A stretch of 64,000 nt of DNA from Thermoleophilia bacterium SCSIO 60948 (GCA_021496505.1 CP053031.1:1302001-1366000), one strand, 5' to 3'; positions 36,513 to 44,585 are shown, numbered from the stretch's first letter. The notes: generated by a model from the sequence alone, not told the origin. A program made the numbers and translations.

Positions 36513-36920
36513 TCAGGTCGCGCCGTAGGCCAGGCGGGTCACCGCCGCCAGCGACTCGGGCGGACCCGGCCAGTGTTCACGGAGCAGTTCGGGACCGCCA
36601 CTTCGCAGGGCGATCCGAAGCGCGAGCGCTACGGCGATCGCGTCGTCGATCTGGCCAGCGACGGGGATGAAATCGGGAACGAGGTCGATCGGCATCACGA
36701 GGTAGGCGATCAGCGCGAGGATCACGCCCTTCCGCCAACCCGCGACACGCCGGTCCGCGAGCAGGCGCCGGAAGAGAACGACGCAGTCCGGGATGAACGT
36801 CGCGAGGGCTCGCGCGTCACCGCGACGACCGGCCGCGATCAGGGCGATGACGAGCGCAGCGTAGACCGCGACCGCGAGGCCGAGTCCGAGGAGTGCCCAC
36901 TCGATCGCTGACACGCCCAC
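36513..36920 (-). CDS. YkvA family (DUF1232) membrane protein
   Basis: 135 residues. An N-terminal helix (EWALLGLGLAVAVYAALVIALIAAG) is followed by the DUF1232 core KGVILALIAYLVMPIDLVPDFIPVAGQIDDAIAVALALR, in which the PIDLVPDFIP motif is the family signature. Function unknown. GTG at 36920, with a second GTG two codons later. It lies between the lipoprotein and PrsW genes and converges on the lipoprotein gene, 20 bases apart. Confidence 0.87.
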   Translation of the reverse strand: MGVSAIEWALLGLGLAVAVYAALVIALIAAGRRGDARALATFIPDCVVLFRRLLADRRVAGWRKGVILALIAYLVMPIDLVPDFIPVAGQIDDAIAVALALRIALRSGGPELLREHWPGPPESLAAVTRLAYGAT

Positions 36921-36963
36921 AGTCTGCCGTCCGCGGACACCCTCGTCCCATTCAACGGGTCCG

Positions 36964-38001
36964 CTATCCGGAGCGGGCGAGTTCGCGGTAGCCCGGCGAG
37001 GCCTGTGCCCGTCGCGGTGCGACCGGGCGCCAGCGCGGGGAGGCGGCCTCGACGCGGTCCGGTGGCACCAGCTGCCTCGCGCCGTGCTTGAGCAGCAGAT
37101 ACGCGATCAGCATCGCGGCCGGGGTGGCGAGCGATGAGCCCGTGAACGAGAGGTCGTCGGCGGCGATCCCATCGTTGATGCTGTGGATCGCCATCGCGGC
37201 CGCCCAGGCGGCGAGCGCCGTCGGGGTGAACCACGAGCGCCGGCCCCAGGCGGCTCGCCAGGCGAAGGCGGCGACGAGGCCCGTGAACAGTGGGTGCATG
37301 ATCTCGGCCGGGGGCCGGGTGGGCGACCAGCCCTCGGGGCTCAGCGCGTACTCGCCGGACTCGATCAGGGCGAACGTGATCCCCGAGAAGAGGACGAGCA
37401 GGAGGCCCTGGCGTGGCAGCCTGAAGCGACCGGCGAACCACAGCGCAACCGGCACGATCAGCTTCCCCGTCTCCTCCGCCGGTCCCGCTATCCAGTCCCA
37501 CTCGGGATTCTTCGGGTCCGACCCGAGCAGGTTCGGCAGCCCGAGTTCGACCGCGAAGGCGAAGCCGACCCCGACGAGACCGGCGACGGTGCCCCAGGCG
37601 AGGATCGCGCCGCGGTCTCCGACCTGTGCGAAACCGACCCGGTGGTCGATCAGCCGCAGCAGCCCGACCGAAGTGATGAGCGTGACGAGGACCGCGCAGA
37701 CGGGCAGCGCCAGCTGTGCGCCCTCGACGTGCTCGCGGTCGGGGGCCAGGCGCCACAGGTAGCCGGCCACTCCGCTCAACGCGATGAAGGCCAAGACCAG
37801 GAGCCATCCGTGGTCGCGGAGGAAGCGGGTCGGGTGCCGCCGGGCCTTGGCGAGGGTCACCCCGGCCGCCGCCGGCCGGGTCTCGTCGAGCCAGACGTCG
37901 CCGTCCCAGCGGCGTTCGAGCACCGTGGAGCGATGGTGGGCGGGTACGGGGTAGAGGCCGGGGGGAGGGGATCCGGCGGGCTCGGATGGATGCTCGCGCA
38001 T
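36964..38001 (-). CDS. PrsW family intramembrane protease with DUF2510-like N terminus
   Basis: 345 residues. About residues 15-45 (PPGLYPVPAHHRSTVLERRWDGDVWLDETRP) resemble the DUF2510 motif of actinobacterial membrane proteins. Eight or so membrane helices follow, carrying the PrsW signatures AGPAEETGKLIVP (Glu-Glu pair), TFALIESGEY, IMHPLFTGL and AIHSINDG. PrsW-type proteases cut membrane proteins, in Bacillus the anti-sigma factor RsiW; the target here is unknown. Start at ATG 38001. It is divergent from the GT4 gene, with a perfect 19-base palindrome between them. Confidence 0.88.
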   Translation of the reverse strand: MREHPSEPAGSPPPGLYPVPAHHRSTVLERRWDGDVWLDETRPAAAGVTLAKARRHPTRFLRDHGWLLVLAFIALSGVAGYLWRLAPDREHVEGAQLALPVCAVLVTLITSVGLLRLIDHRVGFAQVGDRGAILAWGTVAGLVGVGFAFAVELGLPNLLGSDPKNPEWDWIAGPAEETGKLIVPVALWFAGRFRLPRQGLLLVLFSGITFALIESGEYALSPEGWSPTRPPAEIMHPLFTGLVAAFAWRAAWGRRSWFTPTALAAWAAAMAIHSINDGIAADDLSFTGSSLATPAAMLIAYLLLKHGARQLVPPDRVEAASPRWRPVAPRRAQASPGYRELARSG

Positions 38002-38050
38002 TGTTCCCGGGTCATCGGCGCGGCGGGCGGGAAGTTTGAGTTGCCACGAA

Positions 38051-38069
38051 CCTCCACAACTTGTGGAGG
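38051..38069. promoter_or_regulatory. perfect 19-bp palindrome, candidate operator
   Basis: CCTCCACAA-C-TTGTGGAGG: nine-base arms around one central base, in the 109-base interval between PrsW and the glycosyltransferase genes. Both flanking genes point away from it. It is the longest perfect palindrome I found outside the hairpin terminators and has the shape of a dimeric regulator site; the regulator is unknown. Confidence 0.65.
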
Positions 38070-38110
38070 CATGTGTTCTCGCCCGTCTTATCCGGGTAGC
38101 GCGGCGGCCC

Positions 38111-39259
38111 GTGGGTGCGCAGCAACCATCACCTGGCCCGTCCGAGGCCGGCAGAAGCCTCTCGATCGCGATCGTCGCATCGACCCGTTTTCCGATCCGT
38201 GAGCCGTTCGCCGGCGGCCTCGAGGCCCACACCCACCTGCTCGCGAAGTCGCTCCGCGAGCGCGGCCACCGCGTCAGCGTCTTCGCTTCCGACGACTCCG
38301 ATCCCGAGCTCGGATACGAGCCGATCTGCGCCCCGAGCCGGGCGCTCGAGCTCTCCGACGCCGCGCGCGAGGACGTCAGCATGCCCGCCCCGCGGTTCCT
38401 CGAGGAGCATCACGCCTACCTGACGCTGATGCTCGACCTCCGCGGTCGCAGCTTCGACATCGTCCACAACAACTCGCTCCACTACCTGCCGATCGCGATG
38501 GCGGACGCGCTCCGGGCGCCGGTCGTCACAAGCCTCCACACACCGCCCACGCCCTGGCTCGAGAGCGCTCTCCGGGCGCGCCGAAGTACTCCCGCCGCCG
38601 GCCGGTTCGTCGCCGTCTCGCATGCGACCGCGAGGGCCTGGGCCGGGACGCTCGACGCGAGCGTCATCCACAACGGCGTCGACGTCGATTTCTGGAGGCC
38701 GCGGGCCGGCGAGCGGCTCCGTCAGGCCGTGTGGAGCGGGCGGATCGTCCCCGAGAAGGCACCGCACCTCGCGATCGATGCCGCCCGGCGGGCCGGCATC
38801 CCGCTCGAGTTCGCCGGGCCGATCGGGGACACGGAGTACTTCCGGCGCGCGGTCGAGCCCCGGCTCGGCCCCGGCGTGAACTACGCCGGGCATCTCGACC
38901 GAGCCGAGCTCGCCGAGCTGCTCGGGCGCTCGTCCGTCTTCGTCTTCTCGCCGTGCTGGGAGGAGCCGTTCGGGCTCGTCCTCGGCGAGGCGCTCGCGTG
39001 CGGCCTGCCCGTAGCCGCCTGGCGCCGCGGCGCCGTCGAGGAGCTGATCGGGCACGAATGCGGCCGGATCGCCGACCCGGGAGACATCGACGGCCTGGCG
39101 TCCGCGATCGGCAGCGCGGTCGACGAGGTCGACCCGCAGAGCTGCCGCGAGGTCGCGGTCCAGCGGCTCGCCAGCGAGCGGATGGTCGATCAGTACGAGG
39201 CGCTCTATCTGCGCCTCGCCGACGCGCCGGCGCCGTATGCGACACCGGCCGTCGTCTGA
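38111..39259 (+). CDS. glycosyltransferase family 4 protein
   Basis: 382 residues, GT-B fold. N-terminal lobe: IAIVASTRFPIREPFAGGLEAHTHLLAKSLRERGHRVSVFAS (the GG-x-E segment is typical of GT4). C-terminal lobe: WSGRIVPEKAPHLAIDAA, YAGHLDRAELAELLGRSSVFVFSPCWEEPFGLVLGEALACGLPVAAWRRGAVEELI with the E-x7-E motif for the donor. Donor and acceptor are not known. GTG at 38111 is the best start; the frame is open upstream to 38036 across the promoter region. It is the first of four sugar-transfer or sulfate-transfer genes. Confidence 0.87.
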   Translation: MGAQQPSPGPSEAGRSLSIAIVASTRFPIREPFAGGLEAHTHLLAKSLRERGHRVSVFASDDSDPELGYEPICAPSRALELSDAAREDVSMPAPRFLEEHHAYLTLMLDLRGRSFDIVHNNSLHYLPIAMADALRAPVVTSLHTPPTPWLESALRARRSTPAAGRFVAVSHATARAWAGTLDASVIHNGVDVDFWRPRAGERLRQAVWSGRIVPEKAPHLAIDAARRAGIPLEFAGPIGDTEYFRRAVEPRLGPGVNYAGHLDRAELAELLGRSSVFVFSPCWEEPFGLVLGEALACGLPVAAWRRGAVEELIGHECGRIADPGDIDGLASAIGSAVDEVDPQSCREVAVQRLASERMVDQYEALYLRLADAPAPYATPAVV

Positions 39260-39260
39260 G

Positions 39261-40472
39261 GTGGCACCGTCGACGCTCGACGACGCGGCGCCGATCGGGT
39301 GGTACGCGCATCACCACGGCCGGGGACACCTCGATCGGGTGGCCGCGATCGCGCCGCACGTCGCCGGCCACCCGGTGACGGTCCTGAGCTCGGCGATCGG
39401 CGATCTCCCTCCCGGCGTCGGGCGGATCGAACTTCCGGGCGATCTGCCGCGCGCGGGTGAGACCGCGGAGCCCGGGCCGGCGTTCGCGCACTACGCACCG
39501 CGGGGCGCGCGTGGCCACAGCGAGCGGATGGCTCTGATCGCGAGCTGGATCGCGGCGCGCCGGCCGGCGCTCCTCGTCGTCGACGTCTCGTGCGAGGTCG
39601 CGATCCTCGCCGCGCTCTGTGGCGCCCGGGTCTGCGTCGTCCGCCAGCACGGACGCCGGGTCGACCGCCCGCACCGCCTCGCCTACGAGGCGGCGAGCGG
39701 ACTGATCGCGCCGTGGCCGAGCTGGCTCGACGAGGGCTTCGAGGATCCCTGGGCCGCGCTGACCACGCACACTGGCTTCCCACTCCGCGGGGTCGCCGTG
39801 GGGGCCGCGGTTCCCGCGGCCGACCGAGTCCTCACCGTGATGGTCGGGGGTGGGGGGTCCACGCTTCGCCCCGCGCTCCTCGAGAGCTGGGCGGCTGCGC
39901 TACCCGACTGGCGCATCGTCGTCCTCGGCGGCGTCGAGGGTCTCGAGCCGGGCCGCGCGCCCGACGCGGCGAACCTCGAGCTCCGTGGCCACGTGGACGA
40001 CCCGGTGGCCGCCGCGGCGGCGTCGTCCGTCGTCATCTCTCACGCCGGCAACGGCAGCATCGGCGCCGCCGCGGCGGCCGGCCGGCCGCTGATCGCGGTC
40101 GCCGAGGAGCGGCCGTTCGACGAGCAGCGCGAGAAGGTCCGGCGCCTCAGCGCGGCCGGCGCGGCGCTCGGTCTCTTCTCCTGGCCGGAGCCTGAGGCGC
40201 TGCGAGGGCTGCTGGAGAGCTGCCTGACAGATCCGCCGGCGAGCGCCGAGCTCGCCGAGGGCGGCGACGGCGCGGCGCGGGCCGCGGCGGAGATCTCGGC
40301 GCTCGCCGGCGGAGGGTCCCGGGCGGGTCAGTCGACCTCGAGCGCGGCGAGCTCGTCGGGCCGCGGCAGCCGCCGCAGCCGGGCGCGCTCGGCACCGGGA
40401 TCCCAGTCGATCCAGCCGCGGTCACGGAAATCCGCCAGCCAGCCCTCCATCGGCCAGACCCCCCAGCGCTGA
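39261..40472 (+). CDS. MurG-like glycosyltransferase (GT-B) with an odd 3' extension
   Basis: 403 residues. N-terminal WYAHHHGRGHLDRVAAIAPHVAGHPVTVL and C-terminal VISHAGNGSIGAAAAAGRPLIAVAEERPFDEQREKVRRL are the acceptor-side and donor-side signatures of GT28/MurG-like or UDP-transferase enzymes (HGRGH and SHAGNG). The GTG at 39261 follows the GT4 stop by one base. The natural fold seems to end near residue 355 (EISALAGGGSRAG). The last 49 residues (Ser/Arg/Gln-rich) are read from DNA that codes the 3' end of the opposite-strand GT2 gene, so a stop codon may have been lost. Confidence 0.82.
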   Translation: MAPSTLDDAAPIGWYAHHHGRGHLDRVAAIAPHVAGHPVTVLSSAIGDLPPGVGRIELPGDLPRAGETAEPGPAFAHYAPRGARGHSERMALIASWIAARRPALLVVDVSCEVAILAALCGARVCVVRQHGRRVDRPHRLAYEAASGLIAPWPSWLDEGFEDPWAALTTHTGFPLRGVAVGAAVPAADRVLTVMVGGGGSTLRPALLESWAAALPDWRIVVLGGVEGLEPGRAPDAANLELRGHVDDPVAAAAASSVVISHAGNGSIGAAAAAGRPLIAVAEERPFDEQREKVRRLSAAGAALGLFSWPEPEALRGLLESCLTDPPASAELAEGGDGAARAAAEISALAGGGSRAGQSTSSAASSSGRGSRRSRARSAPGSQSIQPRSRKSASQPSIGQTPQR

Positions 40473-41209
40473 CGGAAACGGTGCGCGTTGTCGATGATCG
40501 CCTCGAGATGTTGAGCCGGGGGCGAGAGCGTCCGGTGATGTTGGTGGAAGGCCGGCTCGGGTCCCGACCAGACGAGTTCGACGCCGGCCTCGCGGGCGCG
40601 GAAGCCGAGATCGGTGTCCTCGGCTCCGTAGCCGACGTACGCGGGATCGAAGCCACCCACGCGCTCGAGCAGCGTCCCCCGGCGCGCCCCGAAGGCCAGC
40701 GACCACAACCCGCGGTGGTCGCACGGCTCACCGGGCAGCGGCGCGCGCGGGCGGGTGGGGAGGAAGCGCGAGTTGTGCTCGAGCCAGGCGTCGTCGCGAC
40801 CGCGCGCCTCGGCGCCGCGTCGCAGGTATCCGACCGGAGCCATAGCGATCACGTCGTCCGCGGCGAGAACGCGCGCCATCGCGCCAATCAGACCCCGGCT
40901 CGGGACGCAGTCGACGTCGAGCAGCACCACGATCGGTCCGCGAGCGGCTTCGATCGCGAGGTTGCGCGCCCGAGCAAGCGGGATCGGGCCGCCCTCCGAG
41001 TCGACGTCGTGGACGCGTACCGGGACGTCTCTGGCCTCGTGCAGCGACCCGATCTCGTCGTCGATCGCGACCACGACGAGCTCGCTCGGCCTGTGGCGGC
41101 TGCGAGCGACTCCCGCGGCGAGGGCCTCTAGGTGCGAGCGGCGGCCGCGGACGATCGTCACGACCGAGACGGGCGGGAGCCCGTCCCGATCGTCGTCGGC
41201 GGGGCTCAT
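40328..41209 (-). CDS. glycosyltransferase family 2 protein (GT-A, chondroitin/galactosyl-like)
   Basis: 293 residues. VSVVTIVRGRRSHLEALAAGVA starts the GT-A fold, ARNLAIEAARGPIVVLLDVDCVPSRGLIGAM holds the D-x-D (DVD) metal site, and WSLAFGARRGTLLERVGGFDPAYVGYGAEDTDLGFRARE is the acceptor block with GYGAEDTDLG (the galactosyltransferase-like GWGxED-type motif). Start at ATG 41209, though ATG 41251 is possible. It overlaps head-to-head with the sulfotransferase gene by at least 78 bases and tail-to-tail with the MurG-like gene by 145 bases. Confidence 0.85.
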   Translation of the reverse strand: MSPADDDRDGLPPVSVVTIVRGRRSHLEALAAGVARSRHRPSELVVVAIDDEIGSLHEARDVPVRVHDVDSEGGPIPLARARNLAIEAARGPIVVLLDVDCVPSRGLIGAMARVLAADDVIAMAPVGYLRRGAEARGRDDAWLEHNSRFLPTRPRAPLPGEPCDHRGLWSLAFGARRGTLLERVGGFDPAYVGYGAEDTDLGFRAREAGVELVWSGPEPAFHQHHRTLSPPAQHLEAIIDNAHRFRQRWGVWPMEGWLADFRDRGWIDWDPGAERARLRRLPRPDELAALEVD

Positions 41210-41941
41210 CGCTCCGGGACGACCCTGGTTCGCGGGATCCTCGACCGTCATTCGCGGATCAGCTGCGGACCCGAGCTGAAGTTCCTGCTCTCACTGCGCT
41301 GCGGTTACACGGCTGAGGACCCTCTCAATCACTCGCGCTTCACCACGACGGCGCGCGAGTTCGCCGGCGACGATGCCGCTCTCGAGGTGCTCGGCGAGGC
41401 GTTTCTGGAGCTCCATCGCCGTCGCGCCGAGTCCGCGGGCAAGCCTCGCTGGGCCGACAAGAACCCCGAGAACCTGATCTACCTCGATATCTGGCAGCGA
41501 CTCCTCGGCGAGCGCTTCGTCCTCGTCTGGGTCCGGCGCGACCCGCGCGACGTGCTCGTCTCGATGGAGGCGGCGGGGTTCCCGTATTCGGGTCCCGATC
41601 GCTTCGAGCGCCGGGTGGAGATGCTCGCCGAGTACGAGCGCCGGGCGTCGAGGTTCACGCAGGCGCACCCGGCGAGGGTCATCGAGGTCGTCTACGAGGA
41701 CCTCGTCGCTGATCCTCGCGGCGTCGCCGGCGCGATGATGAATGCGCTCGGGGAGCGACTCGAGGAGGGCCAGCTCTCACTCGGGCCGGCGGGCGCGCTG
41801 GACGGACTCGGCGACCCCAACCGCGGGCGTTGGGAGCGAATCGGCGATACGTCGGTCGGGTCTTGGCGGGGGCGACTGTCCGCCGCCGAGCGGTCGAGGG
41901 TCGCAGACAGGCTCGGCGTCGGAGGGCGCGCCAGCGCCTAG
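41132..41941 (+). CDS. sulfotransferase family protein
   Basis: 269 residues. PIVVGGAHRSGTTLVRGILDRHS is the PAPS 5'-phosphosulfate loop, KPRWADKNPENLIYLDIW and LVWVRRDPRDVLVSMEAAGFP carry the 3'-phosphate-binding Arg and Ser positions. It would transfer sulfate onto a glycan or other acceptor. The only start before the PAPS loop that I accept is the GTG at 41132, which lies inside the opposite-strand GT2 gene. The stop overlaps the stop of the amine oxidase. With the flanking transferases this looks like a surface glycan or glycolipid set. Confidence 0.85.
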   Translation: MRAAAADDRHDRDGREPVPIVVGGAHRSGTTLVRGILDRHSRISCGPELKFLLSLRCGYTAEDPLNHSRFTTTAREFAGDDAALEVLGEAFLELHRRRAESAGKPRWADKNPENLIYLDIWQRLLGERFVLVWVRRDPRDVLVSMEAAGFPYSGPDRFERRVEMLAEYERRASRFTQAHPARVIEVVYEDLVADPRGVAGAMMNALGERLEEGQLSLGPAGALDGLGDPNRGRWERIGDTSVGSWRGRLSAAERSRVADRLGVGGRASA

Positions 41942-43479
41942 ATGCGCCTCGCGACCTCCGCGGCGACGCGCTCGCCGCTTCGGATCGCGCCGTCCATGTA
42001 GCCCACCCAGTAGCCCGACGTCTCGGTCCCGGCCCAGTGGATTCGCCCCACGGGCTTTCGCAGATGCTCCCCGAGCGCGAAGAGCGCGCCCGGCGAGGTG
42101 AAACCGACGGGGCCGCCGCGGGTCCAGACCTCCTCGGTCCAGTCCGTCTCGAGGTATTTCCGCGGACGTCTCGCTCGCTCGCCGACGAACTTCGCGAACT
42201 GCTCGGCGACGGCCTTGCGTCGAGCCGCCTTGTCCATGCGCTTGAACGCGCGCTGCTCGTCGCCACCGACGAATCCGAACAGGACGCCGGGCGACCCGTC
42301 GGGGGGCGACCCGTCGTAGGTCACGTTGACCGGGCCCTCGCACGAGACGACCGAGCCGTTGAGCGCCGGCTCGGTCGGCAGCGTGCCTCCCTCGCGCCAG
42401 AACGGCTTCGGGTAGACACAGGCGACCTTCATCAGCGTGCCCTGGGAGATCCGCTGCGTCAGCTGGTCGCGCTCGGCCGGCATCGCCGGCGAGTAATCGA
42501 TCCGCCCGGCGAGCGACGGGGGGATCGCGACAATCGCGCGCTTCGCCGCCACGCGAACCCCCCGGGCCTGGACGACGACGCCACCGCGCGTCTGTGTGAT
42601 CCGCTCGACGGGCGCGCCCAGGACGATCCGGCGGCCGAGCTTCTTCGCCATCCGCTCGACGATCAGGCCGGAGCCTCCGCGGAAGCGGAACTGCTGGGCG
42701 CCGTCCTGGGTGTTGAAGTTGCGCTCGAACGTCCCGGGGTTGTCCTCGTTGCCCGATGCGGCGATGTAGAAGAGCGTGTAGAGCAGCGAGATCTCGCGCG
42801 CCTCCGCGCCGAAGATCGGGCGCAGTGCCGCCGCGACGAGGTCCGAGAACTGTGGGTTGACCGTGTTCTCACGGATCCACGAGTCGAGCGTCTGGCGGTC
42901 GTAGGCCTCGGCGTTCGCGGCGGCGTAGGGTTGCTCGACGTCGATCTCGCTCGCCATCTCGTTGAGCCGCGTGATCGCCTGGGTGATGTCGGCGAGCAGC
43001 ACCGGATCAGGTGGCGCCGTTCCGGTCACGGGGGCCGACCCGTCGTAGGTCGAGCGCTGGCCGTTCGGGTCGATGTACACGTTCTGGCCCTCCGAATAGG
43101 TCCGGTACATGCCGACCCCGAAGCGCCGCGCCATCGCCATCAAGCGGTCCTGCGTCGGCCCGGTGAACGTGCCGCCGCCCTCGGTGATCTCGCCTCCGCC
43201 GATCGGCTTGTTGTGGACCCGGCCTCCGACGCGCCGTCGCGCCTCCAGAACGACCACGGAGTGCCCGCGCCGGACGAGATCGAGCGCCGCGGTCATCCCG
43301 GCGAACCCTGCCCCCACGATCACCACGTCGGCACGGCGTTCGGCCGCCGCCACGGTCTGAGGTCCACCGAGCGCGGGCAGCGCGACCCCGGCACCCGCCG
43401 CGGCCGCGGCGCCCAGCGCTCGACGCCGCGAGATGGCGGGTTGGCCGGCGGTCGGGTTCGTGTCCTCTGGGAAGCTCAT
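41938..43479 (-). CDS. Tat-exported flavin-containing amine oxidase
   Basis: 513 residues. The Tat signal reads ISRRRALGAAAAAGAGVALPALGG within the first 45 residues, twin arginine in SRRRALG. The FAD fold follows: VVIVGAGFAGMTAALDLVRRGHSVVVLEARRRVGGRV, and the C-terminal IHWAGTETSGYWVGYMDGAIRSGERVAAEV is the classical monoamine oxidase FAD end. It oxidises an amine outside the membrane, giving aldehyde, ammonia and peroxide; the substrate is unknown. I start at ATG 43479, which makes the Tat signal N-terminal; the frame is open to 43527. Confidence 0.91.
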   Translation of the reverse strand: MSFPEDTNPTAGQPAISRRRALGAAAAAGAGVALPALGGPQTVAAAERRADVVIVGAGFAGMTAALDLVRRGHSVVVLEARRRVGGRVHNKPIGGGEITEGGGTFTGPTQDRLMAMARRFGVGMYRTYSEGQNVYIDPNGQRSTYDGSAPVTGTAPPDPVLLADITQAITRLNEMASEIDVEQPYAAANAEAYDRQTLDSWIRENTVNPQFSDLVAAALRPIFGAEAREISLLYTLFYIAASGNEDNPGTFERNFNTQDGAQQFRFRGGSGLIVERMAKKLGRRIVLGAPVERITQTRGGVVVQARGVRVAAKRAIVAIPPSLAGRIDYSPAMPAERDQLTQRISQGTLMKVACVYPKPFWREGGTLPTEPALNGSVVSCEGPVNVTYDGSPPDGSPGVLFGFVGGDEQRAFKRMDKAARRKAVAEQFAKFVGERARRPRKYLETDWTEEVWTRGGPVGFTSPGALFALGEHLRKPVGRIHWAGTETSGYWVGYMDGAIRSGERVAAEVARRI

Positions 43480-43532
43480 CCCAGTCAAGATGGCGGATAG
43501 CGACGCCCGACACGCCGCATGCGACACCGGTG

Positions 43533-43538
43533 TATCTT
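43533..43538 (+). promoter_or_regulatory. -10 box (TATCTT) for the GNAT gene
   Basis: TATCTT ends 7 bases before a TTG in frame at 43546, which supports that start over the ATG at 43519. Confidence 0.4.
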
Positions 43539-43545
43539 GCGGCTC

Positions 43546-44226
43546 TTGGCTTCTCCGGTCGAAAGGGTCCGCAGCGCGATCGCACGGCGTGGAGCCGGGG
43601 GCGTCGCGCGGTCGGCGTGGGAGCGAGCCGTCAAGCAGCGCGAGTTCGTCTGGTACGCGCTGAAGCTCGCGGACGTCGAGTCACGTCCGCTGCCCGACGG
43701 CTACCGGCTCGAGGAGGTCGGCGCCGACGGTGTCTCGGTCCTCGAGAAGCAGGAGTCGATCCCAGTCGCCGAAGCCCGCGAATGGATGACCGACCACGGC
43801 GGGCGACTGTTCATCGTCTTCGACGACGAGGACGACCCCGCGTTCTCGTGCTTCATCCTGCCGAACTCGCAGCCCCTCGACCCGGCGCCGAACGGCGTCG
43901 TCGAGTTCCCCGAGGGGATGGTCTGTCTCGAGCGCTCGTTCACCGCAGCGCACCATCGTGGCCGCGGCATCCCGGCGCCGGCCTGGAATCAGATCTTCGA
44001 TCGCCTCAAGGGTGAGGGGGATCGGATCGTCGTCACCAAGGTCGAGGTCTCCAACCGTGCCTCGCGGCGCGCCGTCGACAAGGCCGGCTTCCACGAGGTC
44101 GGGCTGATGCGAGTGCGCGGCGACGAGCCGGGATCGCGGCTCAAGTCGATCGACTTCGATCTCACCGGTACGGGCATCGACGAGCGCGAGATGTTCGACC
44201 GCCTCGCGAAGAACCTGGGCGGCTAG
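43546..44226 (+). CDS. GNAT-fold acetyltransferase-like protein
   Basis: 226 residues. The C-terminal part GMVCLERSFTAAHHRGRGIPAPAWNQIFDRLKGEGDRIVVTKVEVSNRASRRAVDKAGFHEVGLMRVRG has the order of a GNAT acetyl-CoA site (HHRGRGI as motif A, then NRASRRAVDKAGF), though R-G-x-G-I-P is not the usual R-G-x-G-I-G. The N-terminal 40 residues are basic and helical and may precede the fold. The substrate is unknown. TTG at 43546 is chosen by the -10 box; ATG 43519 would add nine residues. It is followed after 14 bases by the NfeD-like gene. Confidence 0.75.
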   Translation: MASPVERVRSAIARRGAGGVARSAWERAVKQREFVWYALKLADVESRPLPDGYRLEEVGADGVSVLEKQESIPVAEAREWMTDHGGRLFIVFDDEDDPAFSCFILPNSQPLDPAPNGVVEFPEGMVCLERSFTAAHHRGRGIPAPAWNQIFDRLKGEGDRIVVTKVEVSNRASRRAVDKAGFHEVGLMRVRGDEPGSRLKSIDFDLTGTGIDEREMFDRLAKNLGG

Positions 44227-44229
44227 GAC
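44224..44229 (+). promoter_or_regulatory. -10 box (TAGGAC) for the NfeD-like gene
   Basis: TAGGAC overlaps the stop codon of the GNAT gene and ends 11 bases before TTG 44241. Confidence 0.4.
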
Positions 44230-44240
44230 CGCACCGCGGG

Positions 44241-44585
44241 TTGCTGCTCGCCCTCTCCGTCGTCGGACTGTTCTTTCTCCCCGATCCCTGGCGCCTGATC
44301 CTCTTCGGGGTCGCCCTCGTCGTCGAGGTCGGCGAGGTATTCCTCTGGATCCGATTCCTCGAGCGCTACCGCGTCCGCACGGGCGCCGAGTCGATGATCG
44401 GGGCCGAGGCCGAGGCGCTCGATCCCCTGGACCCGGAAGGCCGGGTCCGGATCCGCGGTCACGAGGTCTGGAACGCGAAGGCCAGCGATACCGTCGCTGC
44501 GGGTGAGCGGGTCGAAGTGACGGCGGTCGAAGGTCTGAGGCTGAGGGTCCGCCGCGTGGGCGGACCAGGTCAGGACCCGGTCTGA
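44241..44585 (+). CDS. NfeD-like membrane protein
   Basis: 114 residues. Two short hydrophobic segments at the start (LLALSVVGLFFLPDP and LILFGVALVVEVGEVFLWIRFL) are followed by a small beta barrel (GAEAEALDPLDPEGRVRIRGHEVWNAKASDTVAAGERVEVTAVEGLRLRVRRV), the OB-like NfeD C-terminal domain. Such proteins often support stomatin-like proteins or membrane proteases, but no stomatin is nearby. The TTG at 44241 follows TAGGAC by 11 bases. It ends with a 16-base overlap on the convergent coiled-coil gene. Confidence 0.8.
   Translation: MLLALSVVGLFFLPDPWRLILFGVALVVEVGEVFLWIRFLERYRVRTGAESMIGAEAEALDPLDPEGRVRIRGHEVWNAKASDTVAAGERVEVTAVEGLRLRVRRVGGPGQDPV

Noticed and set aside
41830-43500. Long plus-strand open frame opposite the amine oxidase
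   Set aside because: Arg/Asp/Gly-rich antisense product; the amine oxidase on the other strand has complete signatures.
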